A DNA stretch of 52,312 bases. It comes from Clostridia bacterium (GTDB lineage: Bacteria; Bacillota; Clostridia; Oscillospirales; Acutalibacteraceae). Position 1 is the stretch's first letter, and the number at the start of each line of letters is the position of its first letter. Below the pieces are notes generated by a model. The model was given only the letters and a program-made list of their open reading frames with translations. It was not told where the DNA came from and did not search any database. Positions 7,849-15,087 of this stretch are shown piece by piece. The stretch lies in NCBI GenBank assembly GCA_017548045.1, contig JAFYNR010000054.1, forward strand, positions 1-52,312, written 5' to 3'. Made by a program: the position numbers and the translations under genes.

Positions 7849-8033
7849 TGAGGCTTTTGTTTTATAAAATAAAGCGATTGTTTAAATTGCACAGAGCAGA
7901 AAAGATACTTAAAAAAACGCTTAAAGAAATTGAGGCGGGTAAAATAACCCCGAATGAAGCCCGCTGGCGTTTCAGGTTGCCTGCCGTAGAAACAATATTA
8001 TTAAATCTTGAAAGCGAGGAAAACAATGCCTGA
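7848..8033 (+). CDS. Small basic protein (61 aa)
   Basis: ATG 7848 overlaps the previous stop; GAAGGGAAAA lies upstream. The protein is a Lys/Arg-rich helical peptide with a conserved-looking GKITPNEARWRF stretch. Its end overlaps the next start at 8026. No family recognised. Confidence 0.5.
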   Translation: MRLLFYKIKRLFKLHRAEKILKKTLKEIEAGKITPNEARWRFRLPAVETILLNLESEENNA

Positions 8034-8373
8034 ATACATAGAGCGTGAAGCGTTATGCGAATATTTTCAGAAAAAATTTGAGTATTACAAAACAGAGAGT
8101 GAAAAAGCGGTGTGCGGCGGATATGTGTTTGATGAAAAAATGCAATATGCGGCGATTGTTGCAAAGCATTTTCTTGACACAGCAAAAAAATCCCCTGCCG
8201 CCGATGTGGTTGAAATTGATGTTATAAAACAATGGCTTTATAAGATTGCTATTAACAATGTTAATGTTCAGTTTGATGGTGATTTTTCAAAGGCTTGCGA
8301 GGAAATTATATCACGGCTTGACGGCCTGCGAGATTTTCAAAAAAAGTTGGAAGAAGGGAGCTTAAAACTATGA
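8026..8373 (+). CDS. Phage protein of the EYIEREAL...PAADVVE type (115 aa)
   Basis: ATG 8026 (after GAGGAAA) gives MPEYIEREAL, and PAADVVEIDV lies mid-protein. Both stretches typify a widespread phage protein family in Clostridia that is found in early regions and has no known function. The DNA upstream is in frame but lacks a ribosome binding site, so the shorter start was chosen. It is likely part of the operon leading into SSB. Confidence 0.65.
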   Translation: MPEYIEREALCEYFQKKFEYYKTESEKAVCGGYVFDEKMQYAAIVAKHFLDTAKKSPAADVVEIDVIKQWLYKIAINNVNVQFDGDFSKACEEIISRLDGLRDFQKKLEEGSLKL

Positions 8374-8486
8374 TTAAATATTATCTTTTTTGTATTCATT
8401 GGCTTTGGAAAAATCGCAATTGGGATGATACAAGGCAAAAATTTAAAATGATGCAAAGGGAGTGGAAAAAGCGAAATGTTAAATAA
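8370..8486 (+). CDS. Very small protein (38 aa) before SSB
   Basis: ATG 8370 overlaps the previous stop and has GAAGGGAGC upstream. The product is aromatic and basic (YYLFCIHWLWKNRNWDD). It overlaps the SSB start at 8476, so translation could couple into SSB. Tentative because of length. Confidence 0.4.
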   Translation: MIKYYLFCIHWLWKNRNWDDTRQKFKMMQREWKKRNVK

Positions 8487-8886
8487 CTGTGTTTTTATGG
8501 GTAGAATCGCGCAGGATTTGGAGCTTAGAAAAACAACAAGCAATATTTCCGTTTGTGCTTTTACGCTGGCCGTACAGCGCTCATATAAAAAAGAGGGCGA
8601 AGATTATAAAACGGATTGGATTGATTGCATTGCTTTCAGGAATACAGCCGATTTTATAAGCAGATGTTTCCGCAAGGGTGAGCTTATCGCCATAAGGGGT
8701 GAAATGCAAACCCGCACTTATACAGATAAGAACGGCAACAAACGAAAGGCCACGGAGCTTATTATTGAAAAAGCAAGCTTTTGCGGCGGCAAAAAGAGTG
8801 ATACAGCTGAGGCCGCAGATATGCAACAGGGCTTTCAGGATGTACCCGAATTTACCGAAATAAATGAGGATGATTTGCCGTTTTAG
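8476..8886 (+). CDS. ssb: Single-stranded DNA-binding protein
   Basis: This 136-residue protein has the bacterial SSB OB-fold over residues 1-105 (NNCVFMGRIAQDLELRKT, then DWIDCIAFRNTADFI, then GELIAIRGEMQTRTY). A short linker leads to the acidic tip DDLPF. That tip is the protein-interaction tail through which SSB recruits replication and repair enzymes. It should coat single-stranded phage DNA during replication. It ends the rightward early operon, right before the structured non-coding segment. RecT/Erf-type annealing proteins are not seen nearby. Confidence 0.95.
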   Translation: MLNNCVFMGRIAQDLELRKTTSNISVCAFTLAVQRSYKKEGEDYKTDWIDCIAFRNTADFISRCFRKGELIAIRGEMQTRTYTDKNGNKRKATELIIEKASFCGGKKSDTAEAADMQQGFQDVPEFTEINEDDLPF

Positions 8887-9130
8887 CCTCTGCGGGTTTT
8901 TATCAGTAAACTACAAGTAATGCGACAAACTAATGCTTAAACCCGCGCTGTTGCGCTTTGTTGGTAATCCTAAGGAATCACCAACACAAAAAAGCTGGAA
9001 ATTAAAAACCCGCTCGGAATGCAGTGTTAAGGCATTCGGGCGGGCGAGAGCTGGAAACAAAACCGTATTAAATTCGGTGGGTTTTTGGCCGTAAACTACA
9101 AGTAATACACAAAAATAACCTTTTAAAATG
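8887..9130. other. Structured non-coding segment with direct repeats
   Basis: A 244-bp gene-free stretch between SSB and the convergent tyrosine recombinase. GTAAACTACAAGTAAT occurs at 8906-8921 and 9091-9106, each preceded by GGGTTTTT and four variable bases. Between them lie four hairpins: GCGC/GCGC (8945-8956), GTTGGT/ACCAAC (8960-8985), a 13-bp stem with one bulge (9009-9022 with 9032-9044) and ACCG/CGGT followed by GGGTTTTT (9062-9086). AGCTGGAAA occurs at 8993-9001 and 9049-9057, on both sides of the long stem. It could be a small RNA ending in a terminator, or recombinase arm sites. Neither is proven. Confidence 0.6.
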
Positions 9131-10153
9131 TCAATCTATTAAATTGACAGTTGCGTGCAAAACATCTTTCTGTATGTGTGTATAATTTTCGGTTGTATCA
9201 TTTGAGGCGTGCCCCACGATTTTTTTAACAGCGAGCTTATCAGCTCCCGCGGCGTGCAATTTTGATATAAAAGTGTGCCGCGTTTCATGTACTGTGTGAT
9301 TGATATTCAGCTTTTGCATGAGTGGTGTAAATCTTCTTGAATGAAAGGCGTTATATGATAGCGCTGTATTGTTTTTTGAAACAAACAGAAATTCATTGTC
9401 ATGCGCTGCAATATGGCGCTCAATAATGGGCTTAATTTTGCGGTGTATTGGTATATATCTATCGCGCCCCGCCTCAGTTTTTGACCCTGCAATAATATGA
9501 TCCTCAGCAATGTTAATTTGCTCTTTTTTCAGGGTTAAAAGCTCGGAAACCCTCATACCGCTGTAAAGCAGAATCAGCACAATATCAATATTATCATTCG
9601 TGCCCGCTTCGTTCCAAAGCGTTGCAATTTCCGTTTCGGTGAAAACAGTTTTTTCGTTTTGCACTTTAACCGCTGGGGTTGTGAGCGTTTCGGCGTAATT
9701 CTTAAAAACAATATCGTTTTCAATAGCGAATTTGTAAAGCTTTCGAAAAAACCCTGCAACCGTCTTTCTTGTATTTGGTGATTCTATTTCGTCAAGGATG
9801 CCCTGCAAATGCGCGCGGCGCAAATCCTTAAATACAACCTTATGCAGCTTTTCACATTGACCGAAAAGCGATTTGAGGCGAATAAGCATTGTTTTTGCTG
9901 CGGTCTTTTTGACTTCTGCAAAATAGCGCTCATATACCTCGGCAAATGTAATGCTGTTTGCGTTCAGATCATAAGGCGTTTTGTTATACTCAGCAAGCGC
10001 AATAATGGCCTCTTTCTTTGTTGCGTGATAACTCAAATATTTATATTTCTGCGTTCCCTTATCGTTGAAACCCACGGTAATGCGGATTGCATAAGGGCGG
10101 CGGCGCTTGCCTGATAACTTAGTTATACAGCCGTAGCCGTTTGGATGTTTCAT
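9131..10153 (-). CDS. Tyrosine recombinase (phage integrase family)
   Basis: This 340-residue protein has an AP2-like arm-binding N-terminus (GYGCITKLSGKRRRPYAIRI), a SAM-like core-binding domain (about 75-160) and a catalytic domain. The catalytic residues are visible: Arg in SGMRVSELL, HETRH, and the Tyr nucleophile in NYTHIQ after VGHASNDTTE. ATG (10151-10153) has AGGGGG upstream and is preferred over the longer frame. It is unrelated to the serine recombinase at attL and lies far from either prophage end, so it did not make the SASP insertion. It may resolve dimers, move a nested element, or be a relic of recombination with another phage. Confidence 0.93.
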   Translation of the reverse strand: MKHPNGYGCITKLSGKRRRPYAIRITVGFNDKGTQKYKYLSYHATKKEAIIALAEYNKTPYDLNANSITFAEVYERYFAEVKKTAAKTMLIRLKSLFGQCEKLHKVVFKDLRRAHLQGILDEIESPNTRKTVAGFFRKLYKFAIENDIVFKNYAETLTTPAVKVQNEKTVFTETEIATLWNEAGTNDNIDIVLILLYSGMRVSELLTLKKEQINIAEDHIIAGSKTEAGRDRYIPIHRKIKPIIERHIAAHDNEFLFVSKNNTALSYNAFHSRRFTPLMQKLNINHTVHETRHTFISKLHAAGADKLAVKKIVGHASNDTTENYTHIQKDVLHATVNLID

Positions 10154-10296
10154 AATATTCCCCCTGCTTGTTATGTCTATATAACAATACAAGTGTATCA
10201 AATATGCAACAAGCTGGCAAACATTAGCGCACCAAAAAATGAAACAGCTGTTCTATAATTAACACAAGCCCCGATAAATAAAGGAGGTTGTTAATT

Positions 10297-10530
10297 ATGG
10301 TTAACAAGCATTTATTGCGCTATTACATTGCATCAAACAATGATACAACGGAGCAGCTTGCCGAATTGTTATCTATAAGCCGCAGCTCATTATCTGCAAA
10401 GATTAACAATAAGCGTGATTTTACGATTCGCGAGGCTGCAAAAATAGCAGATAGATATAAATTCAATCATGCGCAATTTGTTGAGGTTTTTTGCGGAGGT
10501 GATTGCCTTGAAAATCGCCGAAGCAGCTGA
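10297..10530 (+). CDS. Small XRE-like DNA-binding protein (77 aa)
   Basis: ATG 10297 is chosen because AAAGGAGG (10281-10288) sits before it. The protein is one helix-turn-helix (TTEQLAELLSISRSSLSAKI, then KRDFTIREAAKIA), like Cro or phage antirepressor-type regulators. A TATAAT box (10254-10259) and the palindrome AACAGCTGTT (10243-10252) lie upstream. It is divergent from the tyrosine recombinase, as a control gene would be. Confidence 0.7.
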   Translation: MVNKHLLRYYIASNNDTTEQLAELLSISRSSLSAKINNKRDFTIREAAKIADRYKFNHAQFVEVFCGGDCLENRRSS

Positions 10531-10687
10531 GTTGCTGGGAAAATCAAAACAGTTTATAAGAATCGGTTTGCAAAGGGGCGTTTTGCCCTTTGGCTATGCC
10601 GTTAAAATGTCAAGCAAATACTCATATCACATAAGCAGAAACAAACTATATGAATATTTAGGAGAGCAGGAAAATGACAAAGAATGA
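10508..10687 (+). CDS. Excisionase-like small HTH protein (59 aa)
   Basis: TTG 10508 with GCGGAGG (10493-10499) gives MKIAEAAELLGKSKQFIRIG, a MerR/excisionase-like winged helix start followed by a beta hairpin (YAVKMSSKYSYHIS). Proteins like this act as recombination directionality factors or DNA-binding accessory proteins. It overlaps the previous gene by 23 bp and the next by 14 bp. It is the best candidate in the element for a factor working with one of the two recombinases. Confidence 0.55.
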   Translation: MKIAEAAELLGKSKQFIRIGLQRGVLPFGYAVKMSSKYSYHISRNKLYEYLGEQENDKE

Positions 10688-10979
10688 TTTAAAAACGGTT
10701 GAAGCCCGTATATATAATTTACTTTTTGAAAATTCAAAACTACGCGGCGATGATTATTTGTTATATGCCGAATATATCAACAGATATTTTCCGCGCCTTT
10801 TGAATCAGCCATTGCATGAGGCGTTAACAAAGCACTTCGAAAGGGGCTTGCCTTCTTTTGAGGGTGTAACCCGCGCCCGCCGTAAAGTGCAGCGCAAATA
10901 TCCTGAGTTGTGCAGCGAAAGAGCTGTTGCAGCCCGTGCGCAGCAAGAGGCGGCATATTTGGAATATGCGAGGGGTTAA
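10674..10979 (+). CDS. Helical replication-region protein (101 aa)
   Basis: ATG 10674 after AGGAGAG. A helical, basic protein (SFEGVTRARRKVQRKYPEL) of a type that repeatedly precedes VRR-NUC nucleases in clostridial phages. Role unknown. The next gene starts 3 bp after its stop. Confidence 0.6.
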   Translation: MTKNDLKTVEARIYNLLFENSKLRGDDYLLYAEYINRYFPRLLNQPLHEALTKHFERGLPSFEGVTRARRKVQRKYPELCSERAVAARAQQEAAYLEYARG

Positions 10980-10981
10980 TT

Positions 10982-11320
10982 ATGAGTGAAGCAATAGAGC
11001 AAATCAATGTTGTAAAATACTGCGCCTTTTTAAAAATACCGATATTTGCAATACCAAACGGCGGCAGCCGTGACAGGCGCGAGGCTGCCAACCTGAAAAT
11101 GCAGGGCGTAAAAGCGGGCGTTCCTGATTTGTGTATACCCGTTGCCCGCGGCAAATATCACGGGTTATTTATTGAAATGAAATACGGCAAAAACAAAACA
11201 ACGGCCTTACAAGAGGAATGGCTTGAACTGCTGAACAAAAACGGCTATTGCGCCGCTGTGTGTCACGGATTCGATAAAGCAAAAACCGTTATTGATTGGT
11301 ATATGGGAGGCGCGAAATGA
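10982..11320 (+). CDS. VRR-NUC domain nuclease
   Basis: A 112-residue single-domain nuclease of the VRR-NUC family (PD-(D/E)xK-like fold). Key motifs are PNGGSRD, GVPDL with the catalytic Asp, and EMKYG with the catalytic Glu/Lys. ATG 10982 after GAGGGG is preferred over a longer upstream frame. Phage VRR-NUC proteins are structure-specific DNases thought to process replication or recombination intermediates. ATGA overlap with the initiator gene shows coupling. Confidence 0.88.
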   Translation: MSEAIEQINVVKYCAFLKIPIFAIPNGGSRDRREAANLKMQGVKAGVPDLCIPVARGKYHGLFIEMKYGKNKTTALQEEWLELLNKNGYCAAVCHGFDKAKTVIDWYMGGAK

Positions 11321-11982
11321 GTGAAAGCAGAATAAACCGCGATAATTATATAACAATAAGCGGCTGGATGGTTACGGAGCTTAACCTTAAAGGCAACGAG
11401 CTTATTGTATATGCTATGATTTACGGCTTTTCGCAGGCCGAAAATCAAACCTTTGACGGATCAATGAATTATGTTGCTGAATGGCTGAATACATCGCGGC
11501 AAACCGTCAACAATGCCCTTAAATCGCTTGTAAGCAAGGGGCTTGTTGAAAAGTACGATATAAACGAAAACAGCAAAAAACCGAGTAAATATCGCGCTGT
11601 TAAGAATATCCCCGCTGCGCCTGCACCGCCTGCGGCTGCTCCAAAAGAAACGGAGGCGCACAATTATTATTACAGCGAAATTATTGATTACCTTAACAAA
11701 AAGACGGGCAAAAAATTCAGCGCACAAAATCAAGAAACCCGCAAGCATATTCATGCGAGAATTGCCGAGGGGCGCACGCTGGGTGATTTCAAACAGGTAA
11801 TTGATAATAAATGTGCTGAATGGTTAGGCACTGATTTTGATAAATTCTTACGCCCCAAAACACTTTTTGGCACAAAATTTGAAGCGTACTTAAATCAAAG
11901 CCCCGCCGCCCCTGCTGCAAAGCCTCAAAAAGCCGAAAGCGATAACCCTGCAAAATCGTTCAATGTTGATGATATTTTATAA
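11317..11982 (+). CDS. DnaD-like replication initiator
   Basis: This 221-residue protein has a winged-helix N-terminus (about 15-90, containing YVAEWLNTSRQTVNNALKSL) that should bind the origin. A linker rich in Ala and Pro follows (about 100-115). The C-terminal domain (about 120-205: YYSEIIDYLNKKTGKKFS, then LGDFKQVIDNK) belongs to the conserved phage replisome-organiser type found next to DnaC loaders. The iteron cluster begins 7 bp after its stop, as in other phages of this design. It probably opens the origin and recruits the loader encoded downstream. Confidence 0.87.
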   Translation: MSESRINRDNYITISGWMVTELNLKGNELIVYAMIYGFSQAENQTFDGSMNYVAEWLNTSRQTVNNALKSLVSKGLVEKYDINENSKKPSKYRAVKNIPAAPAPPAAAPKETEAHNYYYSEIIDYLNKKTGKKFSAQNQETRKHIHARIAEGRTLGDFKQVIDNKCAEWLGTDFDKFLRPKTLFGTKFEAYLNQSPAAPAAKPQKAESDNPAKSFNVDDIL

Positions 11983-11988
11983 TTTGCG

Positions 11989-12142
11989 GGGTATGTAAAT
12001 TTTTTTGACATACCATGTAAAATTTTTTGACATACCATGTAAAATTTTTTGACATACCATGTAAAAATTTTTTACACAATAATAAATAGATAATAAATAG
12101 ATATATATATTTATATATTCTTATGGTTAGGAGCGTTATGCA
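11989..12142. other. Candidate replication origin: four iterons and AT-rich stretch
   Basis: A 22-bp unit containing TACCATGTAAAATTTTTT plus GACA repeats head-to-tail at 12011-12032, 12033-12054 and, slightly changed, 12055-12076. A degenerate fourth copy lies at 11991-12010. The period is close to two helical turns, so all copies face the same side. An A/T-only tract follows (12077-12118), a likely unwinding element. Position between initiator and helicase loader fits an origin. Confidence 0.82.
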
Positions 12143-12364
12143 ATGGGTAATAAAACACATATTCCCAACCCATGTACGCGGGATTGCGCTGAGCGCTCCC
12201 CGACTTGTCACGCTGAATGTGAAAAATATCGCACATGGGTAGAATCGCGGCAACCTGAGTTAAAAGCAAAGGCTCAGCAGCAAATTGCTGAGGGCTATTA
12301 TATTGACCATGTGAACGCGAGAAATGAACGGCTGCGGAAGTTTAGGAGGAAAAAGCGAAAATGA
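12143..12364 (+). CDS. Small Cys/His phage protein (73 aa)
   Basis: PCTRDCAERSPTCHAECEKY near the N-terminus is a signature seen in many clostridial phage proteins of unknown function, probably a small zinc knuckle. A basic helical tail ends in KKRK. It lies between the origin and the helicase loader and overlaps the loader start by 4 bp, so a replication accessory role is plausible but unproven. Confidence 0.7.
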   Translation: MGNKTHIPNPCTRDCAERSPTCHAECEKYRTWVESRQPELKAKAQQQIAEGYYIDHVNARNERLRKFRRKKRK

Positions 12365-13206
12365 GTTTTAACGAAGTCTTAAAGGAAATTGCTGCCCGTG
12401 GTGCAAACGGCTTTACAATGGAGGCGGGTGATTATATGCAAGACGGGTTAATATATTGCGGTAAATGTCATACCCCGCGACAAGCCCGCATTGATTTGGG
12501 TGAGGGTATTATGCTTGAACCGCCTTGCTTATGTAAATGCCGCACGGAGGAACGGGATAAGGAAAAGGCTGCCGATAAGGCACGCGCTCAGGCGCTGGAA
12601 AATGAGCGAATGCGCCGCCGCTGCATAAGAGAGGAAAAGCTGCTTGAATTTACTTTTGAAAATGATAAGCAGCCTGCAAGCAAATACTCTGCTATATTTA
12701 AACGCTATTGCGATAAATGGGAGCAGATAAAAGCGGATAATATTGGCCTGATTCTGTGGGGCGATAAAGGCCGCGGCAAGTCCTTTTATGCTGGATGCAT
12801 TTGCAACCGTTTAATCAGCAAGGGCATACAAGCCTATGCAATAACAGAGCCGCAAATTATAAATGATATGTTTAAGGCTGTTGATAAAAACGAATATATT
12901 AACAGGCTTGCAAGATATCCCTTGCTATTGATTGACGATTTCGGCGCTGCCCGTGCAACAGAATATTCCCGCGAGCAGATATATACGATTGTTGATGAAC
13001 GATACAAAGCAAACTTACCAACGATATTTACAACGAATTTAACCCCAGCGCAGTTTGATGCGCCTGATTCAATCGCTGAGGGGCGTATATATGACCGTAT
13101 AAAGGCAATGGGGCAATTCATTGAAATTAAGGGCAAGAATTGGCGGCAGGATGAGGCAAGCCAAAAAGCTGCCGCTTTCATTGAGATAATGAACGGAGGC
13201 GATTAA
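12361..13206 (+). CDS. DnaC-like helicase loader ATPase
   Basis: This 281-residue AAA+ protein has an N-terminal Cys cluster (CGKCHTP near residue 33, then CLCKC), a coiled region, and an ATPase domain. Walker A is GDKGRGKS (about 134-141) and Walker B is LLLIDDFGA (about 193-201). A downstream Arg in YDRIKAMG could be the arginine finger or sensor. It should load the host replicative helicase on the phage origin together with the DnaD-like initiator. No phage helicase gene is seen, so the host enzyme is probably used. Confidence 0.92.
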   Translation: MSFNEVLKEIAARGANGFTMEAGDYMQDGLIYCGKCHTPRQARIDLGEGIMLEPPCLCKCRTEERDKEKAADKARAQALENERMRRRCIREEKLLEFTFENDKQPASKYSAIFKRYCDKWEQIKADNIGLILWGDKGRGKSFYAGCICNRLISKGIQAYAITEPQIINDMFKAVDKNEYINRLARYPLLLIDDFGAARATEYSREQIYTIVDERYKANLPTIFTTNLTPAQFDAPDSIAEGRIYDRIKAMGQFIEIKGKNWRQDEASQKAAAFIEIMNGGD

Positions 13207-13623
13207 ATGACAAAAAACGAATTATATAACATCCGTTACATACGCATTGAAATTGCGCGCATTAATAGCCGCATTGAAAGCCTTGAAGCAGCTGCGGAGC
13301 AAACTGTTGCAGGCAGCGGGAACGGCCGCAGCAGTGGCATAAGTGACAAGGTAGGTAATAACGCTGCAAAAATAGCTGATTTAAAAACCCTGCTTGAAAA
13401 GCATAAGAATAAAATCGAGGCAGAGGAATGCGCTGTTATGCGCTTTTTATCGGAGCTGGAAAATGCACGCTTGCGCCTTATTATTCAGCTGTTTTTTGTT
13501 GATTGCAAATCATGGCAAGAGGTTGCCGCTATAATTGGCGGGGATGAAACTGAAAACAGTTGCAAGCAGTATTTTAAAAGAAAAATGGCAATTTACGAAA
13601 CGGAGCAGCAAACAGCTGTTTGA
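13207..13623 (+). CDS. Sigma-70 region 4-like phage regulator (138 aa)
   Basis: The N-terminal half is coiled coil with a Gly/Ser linker. The C-terminal half (about 85-130: ARLRLIIQLFFVDCKSWQEV, then AAIIGGDETENSCKQY) is a region 4-like helix-turn-helix typical of phage late-gene regulators. ATG 13207 abuts the loader stop. It probably controls late transcription. Confidence 0.7.
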   Translation: MTKNELYNIRYIRIEIARINSRIESLEAAAEQTVAGSGNGRSSGISDKVGNNAAKIADLKTLLEKHKNKIEAEECAVMRFLSELENARLRLIIQLFFVDCKSWQEVAAIIGGDETENSCKQYFKRKMAIYETEQQTAV

Positions 13624-13638
13624 AGGAGCTTAAAGGAA

Positions 13639-14852
13639 ATGCAAAAAACGGTTGAAAACGCCCATACAAAAGGCGAGTTGAGATATATGCAGTCGATGAG
13701 CCTTGACAGCAAAATACAATTCACAAACCGCCGTTTACAAGGTTGGTTTGAAAATTGGGTTAAATATAAAATATACAACGAAAAAACGGGCAAAGTGAGA
13801 TTTGTAACATGGCACGCGGATGAGCTGCCGAAGCTCCGAAAAAATGAAAAACTTGCTGATGAGGATTTTGAGGCGGGACAGGTTTATGTTTCTTTCTCAG
13901 GTGGCAAGGATAGCACGGTACTTGCAGATATAACGGCAAGATTTTGCAAGGCGCACGGGTATACATTATATTTGCTTTTTGTAAATACAGGGCTTGAATA
14001 TCCTGAAATACAGAAGTTTGTTAAATATTTTGCACAATGGTTAAGGGATAAATATGAAATTGATGTTGTGCTTGATATTGTGCGCCCTGAAATGCGCTTT
14101 GACGAAGTTATTAAAACGCACGGATATCCGATAATAAGCAAAAATGTGGCTGATTGTGTAAGAGGCGCAAAAAACGGATCACAAAGCAGATTAAATAATC
14201 TTAACGGTTTGGATTGTGACGGCACAAACAGAAGTACAAAGTTTTCAAAATTAAAATGGCGGCCTCTGCTTGATGTTGATTTTGATATTTCGGAACTGTG
14301 TTGCAACATAAACAAAAAAATCCTGCTTATAAATATCAAAGAGAAACAGGGCGCAAGCAGATAATTGCAACAATGGCAGAAGAAAGTTTATTAAGGGAAT
14401 CGGCATGGCTGCGAAACGGGTGCAATGCATTTGAATCAAAACGCCCTTCAAGTCAACCGCTTTCATTTTGGCTTAATCAAGATATATTGCTATATATTAA
14501 GCGTTATGAAATTCCCATTTGCTCGGTTTATGGCGAAATCGTTTATGAGGATTCACCTGAACAAATGAGGATTGAGGAATTTGGGCTTGATGGCGGTGGA
14601 ATTGATAAGCTGGTAACAACGGGCTGCAACCGTACAGGCTGCATTTATTGTGCTTTTGGCTGTCACCTTGAAAAAGATTTTTCACGCTTTCAAAGTTTGA
14701 AAGAAACGCACCCGCGGCAATATAAATATTGCATTGACGGCGGCGCATACGATGAAAGCGGCAAATGGAAACCGACAAAGGAAGGCCTCGGCATGGGTCA
14801 TGTGTTCGATGAGCTTAATAAAATATATGGCGAAGGTTTTATAAAATATTAA
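13639..14852 (+). pseudogene. PAPS-reductase-like adenine nucleotide alpha hydrolase, interrupted by a frameshift
   Basis: Frame 1 (13639-14364) carries the PP-loop SFSGGKDST near residue 93 and ends off-family soon after ELCCN. Family sequence resumes one frame back: KNPAYKYQRETGRKQIIATM, then SFWLNQDILLYI and a Cys motif CNRTGCIYCAFGC, to the stop at 14852. The frames join at a run of seven A (14314-14320). One added A, or a -1 slip, would give a continuous protein of about 404 residues. Both halves look conserved, so the break is recent, a base-calling error, or bypassed by slippage. Phage members resemble DndC-like sulfur enzymes; substrate unknown. Confidence 0.8.
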
Positions 14853-14864
14853 AGGAGCTTAAAA

Positions 14865-15065
14865 ATGACAAGTGAGGAAATGCGGCAATACAGGATATTG
14901 CGGGAAGTGCTGCACGATTATTGCATTGTTAATGAAAGGCACGGCAAAGGCTGCACGGGTTGCCTGTTGGAGCATGAGCCTGCTTGCTCGGATTGTTACC
15001 CGCGATTATCAACAATTAAAAAGGCTGTGGAGCTTATAAAGAAGGAGCGTGCGAAAAAATGTTAA
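14865..15065 (+). CDS. Cys-rich small protein (66 aa)
   Basis: ATG 14865 follows AAAGGAGC. The pattern CTGCLLEHEPACSDC gives four Cys in a tight cluster, probably a zinc site, flanked by helices. It lies between the PAPS-reductase-like gene and a methyltransferase. Function unknown. Confidence 0.6.
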   Translation: MTSEEMRQYRILREVLHDYCIVNERHGKGCTGCLLEHEPACSDCYPRLSTIKKAVELIKKERAKKC

Positions 15066-15087
15066 AAGAGTTGGTAGGTGAATAACA

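Noticed and set aside
8887-9130. Retron-type msr/msd RNA
   Set aside because: Hairpins are present, but there is no reverse transcriptase gene in the window.
9131-10153. Tyrosine recombinase as the enzyme that integrated the prophage into the SASP gene
   Set aside because: It is about 6.4 kb from attL. The serine recombinase lies 20 bp from attL, and the short TTCA core with a symmetric attP fits a serine integrase, not the longer identical core used by tyrosine integrases.
11989-12076. Iterons as a CRISPR array
   Set aside because: The units are 22 bp in direct tandem with no variable spacers, and no cas gene is present.
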